Part shown: positions 8,554 through 16,917 of the stretch, one piece after another
Numbering within the stretch: position 1 is the first letter of the stretch
Layout: each line of letters starts with the position of its first letter
NCBI GenBank assembly: GCA_022827095.1
Contig: JAJDTP010000005.1
Coordinates: 583,919-647,918, forward strand
Source: Dehalococcoidia bacterium
Lineage (GTDB): Bacteria > Chloroflexota > Dehalococcoidia > Lucifugimonadales > UBA3495
Direction: 5' to 3'
DNA: 64,000 nucleotides
Position numbers and translations under genes: made by a program
Notes under the pieces: model-generated
Database searches by the model: none
What the model was told of the DNA's origin: nothing
What the model saw: only the letters and a program-made list of their open reading frames with translations

Positions 8554-9792
8554 ATGCGTGCTTTCGCCCATCTACTCTACGCACTGGCCGGCATCCTCAG
8601 GTTGATAACTGCGTCTCGTCAAGGCAGGGAGCGTAGCGCAATCAATCGGGCCAATAACAATGCTGAATCTGCGTACGAATATTACTGCCGGGGTATTGCC
8701 ACGCTTGATCTAGGAGATTTAGAGGCCGCCATCGCCGATTTTGACGCTGCAATTGCATTGTACCCTGATCAGGCAGTTCACTACTACGCCCGTGGTATTG
8801 CCAAAAGAGGTCTGGGAGACTTACCAGGGGCGATTGTAGACTACAGCCGCGCTAGCTCTATAGCCCCTGACGAGGCAGGTTATTACTCCTCCCGAGGCGT
8901 TGCGAGGCGGGCTCTGGGAGACTTTCCCGGAGCCATCGCTGATTTTGACGCTGCGATTGCGTTGGACCCTGACGAGGCAGGTTACTACTTCTTCCGAGGC
9001 GTTGCCAAGCGGGATTTGGGAGACTTCTCCGGGGCCATTCCCGATTATGACCATGCCATTACGCTGGAACCCAGCAGCGCCCATTACTACTCCTCCCGTG
9101 GAGATGCCAAGAGTGATCAGGGAGACTTCCCCGGAGCCATTGTCGACTTCAGTTGCGCTATTTCTATAGACCCTGATAATGCGAGCGACTATTCCGCCAG
9201 AGGCGTTGCAAAGTGGGATCTGGGAGACTTTACCGCAGCCATCGCTGATTTTGACGTTGCGATTGTGTTGGACCCTGACCAGGCGCGTAGCTATTTCTTC
9301 CGAGGGAGCGTCGAATGTGATCTAGGGGATTTAGACGCCGCCATCGCTGATTTTGACGCTGCGATTGTGTTGGACCCTGACCAGGCGGCTTACTACTCTT
9401 CCAGAGGGTTTACCAAGCGGGTTCTAGGAGACTTACCCGGAGCCATTGTCGACTATGGCCGCGCTATCTCTATAGTCCCTGACGTAGCGGTTTACTACTA
9501 CTCTCGAGGTGCTGCCAAGCGGGATTTGGGAGATTTAGACGCCGCCATCGCTGATTTTGACGCTGCGATTGCGTTGGATCCTGACGAGGCGGGTTATTAC
9601 TTCTCCCGAGGTGTTACTAAGCGGGATCTGAGAGACTTCCCCGGAGCCATTGTCGACTGTGACCACGCCATCGCGCTGGAACCCAGCAACGCCGATTACT
9701 ACTACTCCCGGGGAGAGGTCAAAGAAGCCAAAGGCGATTTGGTTGGCGCCAGCGAGGACTTCAGCCGAAGCGATGCTCTGCGCGTCGCGTGA
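8554..9792 (+). CDS. TPR (Sel1/tetratricopeptide) repeat protein with N-terminal hydrophobic segment
   Basis: About 412 residues: a short hydrophobic N-terminus (AHLLYALAGILRLI) and then eleven consecutive 34-residue TPR units of the form YY..RG.AK..LGD..GAI.D...AI.L.PD.A. No other domain is present, so it is probably a protein-interaction scaffold held at or outside the membrane. ATG 8554 is chosen because GAGGAG lies seven bases upstream. An earlier in-frame start at 8497 has no ribosome site. The units are very alike in DNA as well as protein (102-base period). The gene looks lower in GC than its neighbours, which suggests recent repeat expansion or acquisition. Partner unknown. Confidence 0.8.
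   Translation: MRAFAHLLYALAGILRLITASRQGRERSAINRANNNAESAYEYYCRGIATLDLGDLEAAIADFDAAIALYPDQAVHYYARGIAKRGLGDLPGAIVDYSRASSIAPDEAGYYSSRGVARRALGDFPGAIADFDAAIALDPDEAGYYFFRGVAKRDLGDFSGAIPDYDHAITLEPSSAHYYSSRGDAKSDQGDFPGAIVDFSCAISIDPDNASDYSARGVAKWDLGDFTAAIADFDVAIVLDPDQARSYFFRGSVECDLGDLDAAIADFDAAIVLDPDQAAYYSSRGFTKRVLGDLPGAIVDYGRAISIVPDVAVYYYSRGAAKRDLGDLDAAIADFDAAIALDPDEAGYYFSRGVTKRDLRDFPGAIVDCDHAIALEPSNADYYYSRGEVKEAKGDLVGASEDFSRSDALRVA
8680..9780 (+). repeat. Eleven tandem 102-base coding repeats
   Basis: Units start roughly every 102 bases and share long identical stretches such as GCCATCGCTGATTTTGACGC, which recurs with minor changes in at least five units. The last unit is diverged. Repeat number is likely variable between strains and prone to assembly collapse. 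Confidence 0.8.
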
Positions 9793-9900
9793 GAGTTCCC
9801 AATCTCGTTCATCGCCCGATCGGCGGCGTGCCCGCCACCCCAAATAACCACACCGCCACCCGTGCTAAAATAACCCAATGCCTCGCACGGAGGTGGCGCG

Positions 9901-10455
9901 GTGGTCAGCATAAACTTGGACGGCCTTGACCATGTAACGGCGGTGCGCCTGCGCGCACGGGCCGTTGGCAACGAGCGTTCGTCAGAGGAAGAGGCGCTGA
10001 ATCTCCTGCGTTTTGCGCTGGTGGAGCGTGGCATCCGGGTGCCGCCGCCCAAAAACTGGACCCTGGCCATCCGTGAGCGATTCAAGCCTCTCGGCATCGT
10101 CGACGTCATAATCCCTCCGCGCAGCACGGGCGAACCCATGCAGTGGGTTTTCGCGGAGGATGAGGAAGAATGGGAAGAGAACAATCCCATACCTACCCCT
10201 GACGAGGAACTGGCCGACGCGCTCCGTATCCGGGCCCTAGCCAACGATTGCACGGCAGAAGAAGAGGCGCTGAATGTTCTGCGTTTTGCGCTGGAAAAGC
10301 CGGCCCGGCTGCCGCAGCCAAAGCGCTTGGGTGTGGCCATCAACGAACTGTTCAAAGACCTCGGCTTTGGGATAGAAGTCCGGCCCCGCAGCGAGAATCC
10401 CGATCCAGTAGTCCGATACTATTGGCTTGACGAGGAAGATGCCGATAATAGTTGA
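9901..10455 (+). CDS. FitA-like antitoxin with two tandem ribbon-helix-helix-type modules
   Basis: Antitoxin-like protein of 184 residues preceding a PIN toxin. Two copies of the FitA-type N-terminal module are present, the first near residues 8-45 (sharing SSEEEALNLLRFAL) and the second near 100-136 (sharing TAEEEALNVLRFAL). Each is followed by a proline-rich linker and an acidic tail that could cover the toxin. Ordinary FitA proteins are about 80 residues with one module, so this looks like an internal gene duplication. GTG 9901 has GGAGGT six bases upstream. The toxin gene overlaps its end by 17 bases. Function is inferred from pairing. Confidence 0.7.
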   Translation: MVSINLDGLDHVTAVRLRARAVGNERSSEEEALNLLRFALVERGIRVPPPKNWTLAIRERFKPLGIVDVIIPPRSTGEPMQWVFAEDEEEWEENNPIPTPDEELADALRIRALANDCTAEEEALNVLRFALEKPARLPQPKRLGVAINELFKDLGFGIEVRPRSENPDPVVRYYWLDEEDADNS

Positions 10456-10873
10456 TACCAATGTGGCGTCTGAAATCGGCGAGCCTCGCGCGCATCCGGC
10501 GGTTCTGGCTTGGTGGGACCGGCAGCCCATTCAAGAGATGTTCACTACCGCGGTAACCGAGGCTGAAATGCGTTACGGGCTGGCTATCATGCCACTTGGA
10601 CAGCGACGCGATGATGTGGCCCTACAAACGTATTATTTGCTTGACGGGTATTTTGAAGACCGCATACTGCCTTTCGACAGTTCCGCCGCCAAGATTTACG
10701 CTGTCATACTTGCCAGTCGCCGCCAGCGTGGGCGTCCGCTCAGTCTGCAAGACTGTCGGATTGCCGCCATCGCCCGTTCCCAAGGCATGGCCGTGGCTAC
10801 GCGAAATATCAGCGATTTCACCGACTGTGGCGTGGAACTCATCAACCCCTGGTCAACCGAAGGAACGCCCTGA
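10439..10873 (+). CDS. PIN-domain ribonuclease toxin (FitB/VapC family)
   Basis: Type II toxin of 144 residues, expected to cleave RNA with magnesium. The first acidic residue is in IIVDTNVASE at the N-terminus. The second is in the TEAEMRYGLA helix, the third in SLQDCRIAAIA, and the last near the C-terminal TRNISDFTDCG. The NPW C-terminus is typical of FitB. ATG 10439 is chosen over TTG 10427 because homologues begin at MPIIVDTN; GAGGA lies just upstream. It overlaps the antitoxin by 17 bases, so translation is coupled. Confidence 0.85.
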   Translation: MPIIVDTNVASEIGEPRAHPAVLAWWDRQPIQEMFTTAVTEAEMRYGLAIMPLGQRRDDVALQTYYLLDGYFEDRILPFDSSAAKIYAVILASRRQRGRPLSLQDCRIAAIARSQGMAVATRNISDFTDCGVELINPWSTEGTP

Positions 10874-10875
10874 CA

Positions 10876-12579
10876 ATGCGCATATCCCGTCTCGTCACCC
10901 GTACCCTACGCGACGACCCGCCCGAGGCTGAAACCGCCAGCCATCGCCTGATGCTGCGGGCCGGCCTCATTCAGCAGGTCGCTGCCGGCATTTACGCCTA
11001 CCTCCCGCTGGCCTGGCGTTCGATGCAGAAGATCGAGCAGATCGTCCGCGAAGAGATGGACGCCGCCGGCAGCCAGGAACTCCGTATGCCCGCGCTGCAA
11101 CCCATGGAACTGTGGGAGCAGTCCGGCCGCGCCGCCGCCTTCGGCGACAACATGTTCTCCCTGGAGGACCGCCGCGGCCGGCCCCTGGCGCTGGCGCCCA
11201 CCCATGAAGAGGTCGTCACCAACATCGTCAGGGGGAACGTTCAGAGCTACCGCGACCTGCCGGTGATCCTTTACCAGATGCAGACCAAGTTCCGCGACGA
11301 GCCGCGCCCGCGCGCCGGGCTGGTCCGTGTCCGCGAGTTCACCATGAAGGATGCCTACTCCTTCGACGCCGATGACGATGGCCTCGATTTGTCCTACCAG
11401 GCCATGGCCCGGGCTTACCGCAACGTTTTTCGCCGCTGCAGCATCCCGGTCGTCATGGCCGAAGCGGACAGCGGCGCCATCGGCGGCAAGGACTCCCACG
11501 AGTTCCTCCTGCCCACCGATACCGGCGAGGATACCGTCATCACCTGCCCCTCCTGCGGGTACGCCGCCAACGCCGAGAAAGCCGCCGGCATCTATCCCGA
11601 TCAGCCTGTGCCTGACCCGCTCCCCCTGGAGGAAGTGAGCACTCCCGGCATGAAGACCATCGCCTCCCTGTGCGAGTTTCTGGGTGTCGACGAGGCGCAA
11701 ACTCTCAAGGCGGTGTTCTACGCAGCCGACGGCGAGGTCGTCTTCGTCACCATCCGCGGAGATCTGGAGGTGAACGAGGTCAAGCTCAAGAACGCCCTGC
11801 ATTGCAACGAGCTGCGCCTGGCCGAAGACGAGGAGATCACCGCTGCCGGATTGGTCGCCGGCTCTGCCTCGGCCATCGGCATCGTCAACGTTCGGCGCAT
11901 CGCGGATACCTCGGTCTCCAACGGCGGGAACTTCGTCGTTGGCGCCAACAAGGACGACACCCATTACCGCAACGCCAACTATCCGCGCGATTTCGACGCC
12001 GATCTCATCACCGATATCGCGCTGACCGAACCGGGCCACCGATGCGCTGAGTGCGGCGCAGCGTTGGAGTTCACGCGGGGCGTCGAGGTGGGCCACATTT
12101 TCAAGCTGGGCACCTTTTTTAGCGAGTCGCTAGGAGCCTACTACCTCGATTCCGACGGCGAGCAGCAGCCCATCACGATGGGTTGTTACGGCATCGGCGT
12201 CAGCCGGATCCTGGCCGCCGCTATCGAACAGAATCACGACGAGCGGGGCATCGTTTTCCCGCCGCCCATCGCGCCGTACGATGTTCATCTGGTCGGCCTG
12301 AACATGTCCGACGCCTCCGTCGCCGAGGCCGCCACCGATCTCTACGACCGCCTCGGGGCCGCCGGCATCGAGGTCCTTTTCGACGACCGCGCCGACGCGG
12401 CCGCTGGCGTCAAGTTCAACGATGCTGACCTAATCGGTCTGCCGGTTCGGCTGGTAGTGAGCCCCCGTAACCTGCGCCAGTCAGCGGTGGAGATTCGCGG
12501 ACGAGCCTCCGAAGAGGCAGAGATGGTCGCCTTGGACGATGTGGTCGACGCCGTTCGTGGTTCACTACCGGGCGGGTAG
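10876..12579 (+). CDS. proS: Prolyl-tRNA synthetase, bacterial type
   Basis: Class II synthetase that charges tRNA-Pro. The 567 residues match the bacterial long form with an editing insertion (INS) between motifs 2 and 3. Visible signatures are LAPTHEEVVT near 102-111, PRAGLVRVREF and KDAYSFD in motif 2, a CPSCGYAANAEKA zinc-like turn opening the insertion, and GCYGIGVSR in motif 3. The C-terminal anticodon-binding domain is complete. ATG 10876 follows the toxin stop by two bases, so the toxin pair and proS may share a transcript. A terminator hairpin follows. Confidence 0.95.
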   Translation: MRISRLVTRTLRDDPPEAETASHRLMLRAGLIQQVAAGIYAYLPLAWRSMQKIEQIVREEMDAAGSQELRMPALQPMELWEQSGRAAAFGDNMFSLEDRRGRPLALAPTHEEVVTNIVRGNVQSYRDLPVILYQMQTKFRDEPRPRAGLVRVREFTMKDAYSFDADDDGLDLSYQAMARAYRNVFRRCSIPVVMAEADSGAIGGKDSHEFLLPTDTGEDTVITCPSCGYAANAEKAAGIYPDQPVPDPLPLEEVSTPGMKTIASLCEFLGVDEAQTLKAVFYAADGEVVFVTIRGDLEVNEVKLKNALHCNELRLAEDEEITAAGLVAGSASAIGIVNVRRIADTSVSNGGNFVVGANKDDTHYRNANYPRDFDADLITDIALTEPGHRCAECGAALEFTRGVEVGHIFKLGTFFSESLGAYYLDSDGEQQPITMGCYGIGVSRILAAAIEQNHDERGIVFPPPIAPYDVHLVGLNMSDASVAEAATDLYDRLGAAGIEVLFDDRADAAAGVKFNDADLIGLPVRLVVSPRNLRQSAVEIRGRASEEAEMVALDDVVDAVRGSLPGG

Positions 12580-12607
12580 CGGTCACCGCGCACCTCAATA
12601 ACGCCAA

Positions 12608-12631
12608 AAGGGCGGCCCGGGAGCCGCCCTT
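12608..12631. terminator. Bidirectional hairpin between proS and the dehydrogenase gene
   Basis: AAGGGCGGC (12608-12616) pairs with GCCGCCCTT (12623-12631) around a CCGGGA loop. It lies between two convergent genes. The U-tract is short on both strands. Confidence 0.6.
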
Positions 12632-12656
12632 ATACGTGGTATCGCCAGGCAGGCGA

Positions 12657-13694
12657 TCACGGTTGCAAGATCAGCTTCCCAAAGAAGTTGGTCGCTTCCA
12701 TGTCGTTGTGCGCGTCGGCGGCGTTGGCCAGTGGATACGTCTGGTGGATGGCCGGTTGGATCACGCCCCGGTTCAGGCTGGCCACGATTTGACGCATGTC
12801 CTCCCGGGAACCCATGTAGCCACCGTAGATTTCAATCTGCCGGCTGAACAGCAATCCCAAGTGTAACTCGGCCCGCAGCCCGCTGGTCGCCCCGCAGATG
12901 GTGTAACGCCCGCCGGGTCGCAGCGCCCGGAAACCGTGCGCCCAAACGTCCGCGCCGACATGGTCAACCAGCAGGTCCACACCGGCGCCACCGGTGATTT
13001 CCCGCACCCGCTGGGTGATGTCCTCTTCGTTGTAGTTGATCACATGGTCCGCGCCCAATCCCCGGGCCAGTTCCGCTTTCTCCGGGGTGCTGGTGGTCGC
13101 GATCACCGTCGCCCCTACCACGTTCTTGAACACCTGGATCGCGGCTGCGCCGACACCGGCGGACGCGGAGAACACCAACGCCGTTTCCCACGGCTGCAAT
13201 GCCGCCCGGCGAACCGCCATGTTCCACACCGGAAGATAGGTGGTAGGAACCGCCGCAGCGTCCGTGAAGGACACCCCGCCGTTCAGCTTGTACGCGTTCA
13301 CCTCCGGCACCACCACCAACTCGGCGTAGCTGCCGTCCATCGCCGTCCCCAGAAAGCGGCTGCGGCGGCACAACTCATCCCGACCCGAGCCGCACCACTG
13401 GCACACGCCGCAGGCCAGTCTGGGATTGACCACCACGCGGTCGCCGACGCCCAGCGTACTCACGCCATCGCCCACCGCGACGATCTCGCCGGCGGTGTCC
13501 CCGCCCAGGATCAGCGGTGGCGGGAACTCACGCTCCAGGCCGCGTTGTCCCTGGCGAGTGAAGATGTCCAACCGGTTCAGTGCGCTGGCGCCGACCCGCA
13601 CCACTACGTCCGACGGACCGGGCGCCGGGTCCGGACGATCCCCATACTGCAGGACCCCGACGTCACCGTGGGCCTCAATGTAAACGGCTTTCAT
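12657..13694 (-). CDS. Zinc-type alcohol dehydrogenase / quinone oxidoreductase family protein
   Basis: Medium-chain dehydrogenase/reductase of 345 residues, using NAD(P)H. The GroES-like N-terminal domain contains LILGGDTAGEIVAVG (61-75). A structural zinc site is formed by Cys95, Cys98, Cys101 and Cys109. The Rossmann domain has SASAGVGAAAIQVFK. The catalytic zinc cysteine of classical alcohol dehydrogenases is replaced by an Asn-Arg-Leu-Asp segment, so a reductase acting on enones or quinones is more likely. GGAGGG precedes ATG 13694. Substrate unknown. Confidence 0.8.
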   Translation of the reverse strand: MKAVYIEAHGDVGVLQYGDRPDPAPGPSDVVVRVGASALNRLDIFTRQGQRGLEREFPPPLILGGDTAGEIVAVGDGVSTLGVGDRVVVNPRLACGVCQWCGSGRDELCRRSRFLGTAMDGSYAELVVVPEVNAYKLNGGVSFTDAAAVPTTYLPVWNMAVRRAALQPWETALVFSASAGVGAAAIQVFKNVVGATVIATTSTPEKAELARGLGADHVINYNEEDITQRVREITGGAGVDLLVDHVGADVWAHGFRALRPGGRYTICGATSGLRAELHLGLLFSRQIEIYGGYMGSREDMRQIVASLNRGVIQPAIHQTYPLANAADAHNDMEATNFFGKLILQP

Positions 13695-13718
13695 GGTTGG
13701 TTTTCCCTCCTTGCTCCG

Positions 13719-13949
13719 TCACTGGGACGGCGGGCGTCGATTTCTGTAGCAGTCCTTGCACAGGAACACGACGGCCAGCGTTTCGTCATGGCTCGCGACC
13801 TTTCCGCACCGGGGAGCGTCGCTGTCCGGCGACCACGGTTGGTGGAATGGACCGCCGCACATCTGGCAGGTCGACCGGTGCGGCCCCTCGAGTTCGTCGT
13901 TGCATACTACACAGTAAACCGGTCCTGATACCTGGAATATGGTTGCCAC
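13719..13949 (-). CDS. Small zinc-ribbon protein
   Basis: A 76-residue protein rich in cysteine pairs: CVVC, CQMC, CG and CKDC, with several histidines, enough to bind one or two zinc ions. No enzyme domain is present. GTG 13949 has GGGAGGT six bases upstream, so it is a real gene. It lies between the dehydrogenase (24 bases downstream) and the CCA-adding enzyme. Such proteins may act in protein or nucleic-acid binding, but no function can be assigned. Confidence 0.7.
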   Translation of the reverse strand: MATIFQVSGPVYCVVCNDELEGPHRSTCQMCGGPFHQPWSPDSDAPRCGKVASHDETLAVVFLCKDCYRNRRPPSQ

Positions 13950-13984
13950 TGCACTACCTCCCTGCGATCCGCCATCAGCGGAAG

Positions 13985-15235
13985 TTAATTCGCGGTTTTA
14001 TCTGGAGCCTGCACCCACTGCCGGGCCAACTCCTGCTCGTCCTGAACGGAATGCGTCTCGCCGTCCAGCCGTGCCCGACGCAATTCGCGCAGCGTCGCTC
14101 CCATTTCAGGGCCGGCCGGAACACCCAACGCCAACAGGTCGTGGCCCCTGAGCCTCGGCGCCACCGACCACCAATGAGACAAGTAACTGCTGATCCGCTC
14201 CTGGGCTGGGCCACGGCCCATGATAAGCGCCCCCCGGAGGGCTGCCGGCGCCATGCCGTCCAGCAAGGAGCAGACTTCTGAGGGTTTCGATGCGTCGCCA
14301 AGCGCCGGCGACGATCGCCGTATGCGAGCCGTATCCGCGATGACCCGCGCCCAATCCGACGGCGCGTTGAGCCGGGCGCTCAGGGCCTCTCCCTCTTCAG
14401 CGTCCAGGGGCCACACCAGCGCCGCCAGCCATGCCAAAGGCGCAACCGGTTCGCGCGTTGCCGCAGGCAGATGCCGAGCGGTCAGGGCCGGATGGATAGC
14501 CGAAAGGATTTCATGGTTGTCGGCCAATTGCAGCGGCGCGACCGGATCCCGCTCGTGGAACGTGCGCTCCAACTCATGCCGCAGCCGATCACCCGAAAGG
14601 GCCGACAAGGTCCGGGCCGACAACGCATTGCCCATGAGGTCTGCTGTCTCGCGCTCGATCGCGAAACCGAACCGGGCGGCGTAGCGCACGGCGCGCAGGA
14701 TTCTGGTGGGGTCGTCACGAAAACTACCATCGTGCAGCACCCGGATCAGGCCCGCTGTCAGGTCGGCGCTGCCGTCGTGGGGATCCACCAACTGGTCGGA
14801 AACCGCCGGCAAAGGCATCGCCATCGCGTTGATCGTGAAATCCCGCCGCGCGAGGTCGTCTGCGATTCCGCCCGGTTCCACAATTGGCAAAGCGCCGGGC
14901 GATGGATAGGCTTCCCGCCGCGCGGTCACCAGGTCAATCGCGAGCGAACCGGCGACGACGGTCGCGGTACCGAACCGCTGGTGGACCGTGAGACGCCCCT
15001 GTATTTCGGCCGCCAGCCTCTCGGCGACCATCATGGCATCCCCGACCACCGTGATATCAAGGTCGGCCGCGACGACTCCCAGCAGCCGGTCGCGGACCGG
15101 GCCGCCCACCAGGTAAGCCTTCAATCCCGACTCTTCTGCAATGCGGGCCACGCAATCCAGAATTAACCGGTGGCCATCAACGGTCTTGCCGTTGCCATCA
15201 CCACCGGTTGTCGTTAAGTCCGTCAATGTCAGCAT
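13985..15235 (-). CDS. cca: CCA tRNA nucleotidyltransferase / poly(A) polymerase family
   Basis: Class II nucleotidyltransferase that adds or repairs the 3' CCA of tRNAs. From ATG 15235 it has 416 residues. The head domain shows YLVGGPVRDRLLG and then DLDITVVGD with the catalytic aspartates, followed by the RRDFTINAMAMPL motif and the D.R.ILRAVRYAARF body motif. A longer frame starts at 15355 but its first 40 residues are not family-like. Some tRNAs in this window encode CCA (His, both Arg) while tRNA-Val does not, so the enzyme is needed. An A-adding or poly(A) polymerase role cannot be excluded. Confidence 0.85.
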   Translation of the reverse strand: MLTLTDLTTTGGDGNGKTVDGHRLILDCVARIAEESGLKAYLVGGPVRDRLLGVVAADLDITVVGDAMMVAERLAAEIQGRLTVHQRFGTATVVAGSLAIDLVTARREAYPSPGALPIVEPGGIADDLARRDFTINAMAMPLPAVSDQLVDPHDGSADLTAGLIRVLHDGSFRDDPTRILRAVRYAARFGFAIERETADLMGNALSARTLSALSGDRLRHELERTFHERDPVAPLQLADNHEILSAIHPALTARHLPAATREPVAPLAWLAALVWPLDAEEGEALSARLNAPSDWARVIADTARIRRSSPALGDASKPSEVCSLLDGMAPAALRGALIMGRGPAQERISSYLSHWWSVAPRLRGHDLLALGVPAGPEMGATLRELRRARLDGETHSVQDEQELARQWVQAPDKTAN

Positions 15236-15406
15236 ATTGTGTTCGGTTAGGTCACCATAGCCCGGTAGAGTGTATCGCAAGCATCCGGGCCCGGCAACAT
15301 AGATACTCGTTGGAGAAAACGGCGGGATCAGGCCGTGACGGCGGGAGCACGCCATCGGTGCGCTATACTTCCGTTGTCATCCTGATGTATGGAGCGAAAG
15401 AACGCT

Positions 15407-16360
15407 ATGGAAACGGTAGGATTCATTGGTCTGGGAAACATGGGCGGCGGGATGTCCGCCAACATTCAGCGGGCCGGCTACCCGATGATCGTATACGATC
15501 TCAGGGAGGAAGCGGCGCTGCCTCTGCTTGAGGGTGGTGCGCGTCTCGCGAACACGCCGGCGGAGGTGGCCGAGGCCGGCGACGTAACGTTTACGTCGTT
15601 GCCGGGACCCTACGAGGTGGAGGCGGTGTCCACGGGCGTCTCGGGAGTGCTGGAGGGGATCAAACCGGGCAGCGTGTACATCGACCTGTCGTCGAGCCGA
15701 CCGACGCTGATCCGGGAGATCGAGCCGCAGTTCCGGGCGAAGGGCTGCCACGTGCTGGACGCGCCGGTGAGCGGCGGGAAGACGGGCGCGGCGTCGGGGA
15801 ACCTGGCAGTGATGGTAGGAGGCGACCGGGAGGTGTTCGACCGGGTGAAGCCGATCCTGGACGCTTTTGGGGACAAGGTGTTCTACGCCGGGGAGATCGG
15901 GGCGGGAAGCGTGGCGAAGCTGGTGCACAACATGATCGGTCACAGCGTGAGGCAGGCCATCGCGGAAGGATTGACCTTGGGCGTCAAGGCCGGCGTCGAG
16001 CCCGAGGCACTCTGGGAGTGCATCCGGCGCGGTTCTCTTGGACGCATGCGTGTGCTGCACGAGGGGTTGGTGCGGACGATGTTCCGCGGGGAGTTTGAGC
16101 CGGCGAGTTTTGCGTTGAACCTGGCCTACAAGGACATCTCGTTGGCCACTGAGTTGGCGCGTGAATACGACGTGCCCATGCCTATGTCCACCCTGGCCGA
16201 GCAGATCGCGTTGCACGCCATGAACCGAGGCTGGGCCGAGGCCGACAGCAGCATCACGGTGCGGCTCCAGGAGGAGCAGGCTGGTGTCGAAGTGCGGGCT
16301 CCGCACGTTGATCCGGCGCGCGCCGGCCGCTTCATCACCACTCACCCTGACGACGAGTAA
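15407..16360 (+). CDS. NAD-binding beta-hydroxyacid dehydrogenase (3-hydroxyisobutyrate dehydrogenase family)
   Basis: Oxidoreductase of 317 residues in the MmsB/GarR family. The N-terminal Rossmann motif is GFIGLGNMGGGM at residues 5-16. The substrate-binding DAPVSGGKTGA follows near 119-129, and the catalytic Lys lies in GSVAKLVHNM near 168-177. The C-terminal helical domain is complete. ATG 15407 is preferred with GGAGCG 10 bases upstream; ATG 15389 would start inside that site. Substrate could be 3-hydroxyisobutyrate, tartronate semialdehyde or a related beta-hydroxyacid. No pathway neighbour settles it. Confidence 0.8.
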   Translation: METVGFIGLGNMGGGMSANIQRAGYPMIVYDLREEAALPLLEGGARLANTPAEVAEAGDVTFTSLPGPYEVEAVSTGVSGVLEGIKPGSVYIDLSSSRPTLIREIEPQFRAKGCHVLDAPVSGGKTGAASGNLAVMVGGDREVFDRVKPILDAFGDKVFYAGEIGAGSVAKLVHNMIGHSVRQAIAEGLTLGVKAGVEPEALWECIRRGSLGRMRVLHEGLVRTMFRGEFEPASFALNLAYKDISLATELAREYDVPMPMSTLAEQIALHAMNRGWAEADSSITVRLQEEQAGVEVRAPHVDPARAGRFITTHPDDE

Positions 16361-16422
16361 CCGGCCCGTTTCCGGTCCGTCCGCTGGCGGAAACTCATTA
16401 CCTTGTGCACCCGGAGCGATAA

Positions 16423-16848
16423 ATGGATCTGAACGCCTACCTCCACTTCAACGACAACTGCCGCGATGCTTTCGAGTTCTATCGTTCCGTGTTCGGCGGG
16501 GAGTTCGACATCCTGCTGACCTTCGCCGAGGGACCGGACGATATGCCACCTCCGCCCGAGCACGAGTTGGGCCGCATCATGCACGTGTCCCTGCCCGTAG
16601 CTGGCGGGGTGCTCATGGGCAGTGACACCTGCTCCGCGTTTGGGCCTCCGCCCGTGGCTGGCAACAATTTCTCCATCAGCGTGTCCACCGACAGCCGCGA
16701 GGAAACCGACCGCCTGTTTGGTAGGCTGGCCGAGGGAGGCAATATAGCCATGGAGCCGCAGGACATGTTCTGGGGAGCCTATTTCGGCATGTGCACCGAC
16801 CGCTTCGGCGTCAACTGGATGCTCAGCAACGAAAACCAATCCGACTGA
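16423..16848 (+). CDS. VOC-fold (glyoxalase/PhnB-like) protein
   Basis: A 141-residue PhnB-type member of the vicinal oxygen chelate superfamily. It opens with LNAYLHFNDNCRDAFEFYRSVFGG-like sequence, typical of the 3-demethylubiquinone methyltransferase-like family, and ends DRFGVNWML. Family members bind metal or small molecules, but many have no known reaction. GGAGCG precedes ATG 16423. It lies between a dehydrogenase and an amidohydrolase on the same strand. No specific role can be assigned. Confidence 0.75.
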   Translation: MDLNAYLHFNDNCRDAFEFYRSVFGGEFDILLTFAEGPDDMPPPPEHELGRIMHVSLPVAGGVLMGSDTCSAFGPPPVAGNNFSISVSTDSREETDRLFGRLAEGGNIAMEPQDMFWGAYFGMCTDRFGVNWMLSNENQSD

Positions 16849-16917
16849 CCAAATAACCATCGGCAACGCTCTCGACGCCCTCAGTCCTGTAAGCCTCAGT
16901 CCCGTAAGGAGGATACG

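Noticed and set aside
8680..9780. Regular 102-base repeats as a CRISPR array
   Set aside because: The repeats are in-frame TPR codons without unique spacers of typical size, and no cas genes are present.
10906..12096. Long minus-strand frame opposite proS
   Set aside because: Shadow of a high-GC gene; no family-like sequence.
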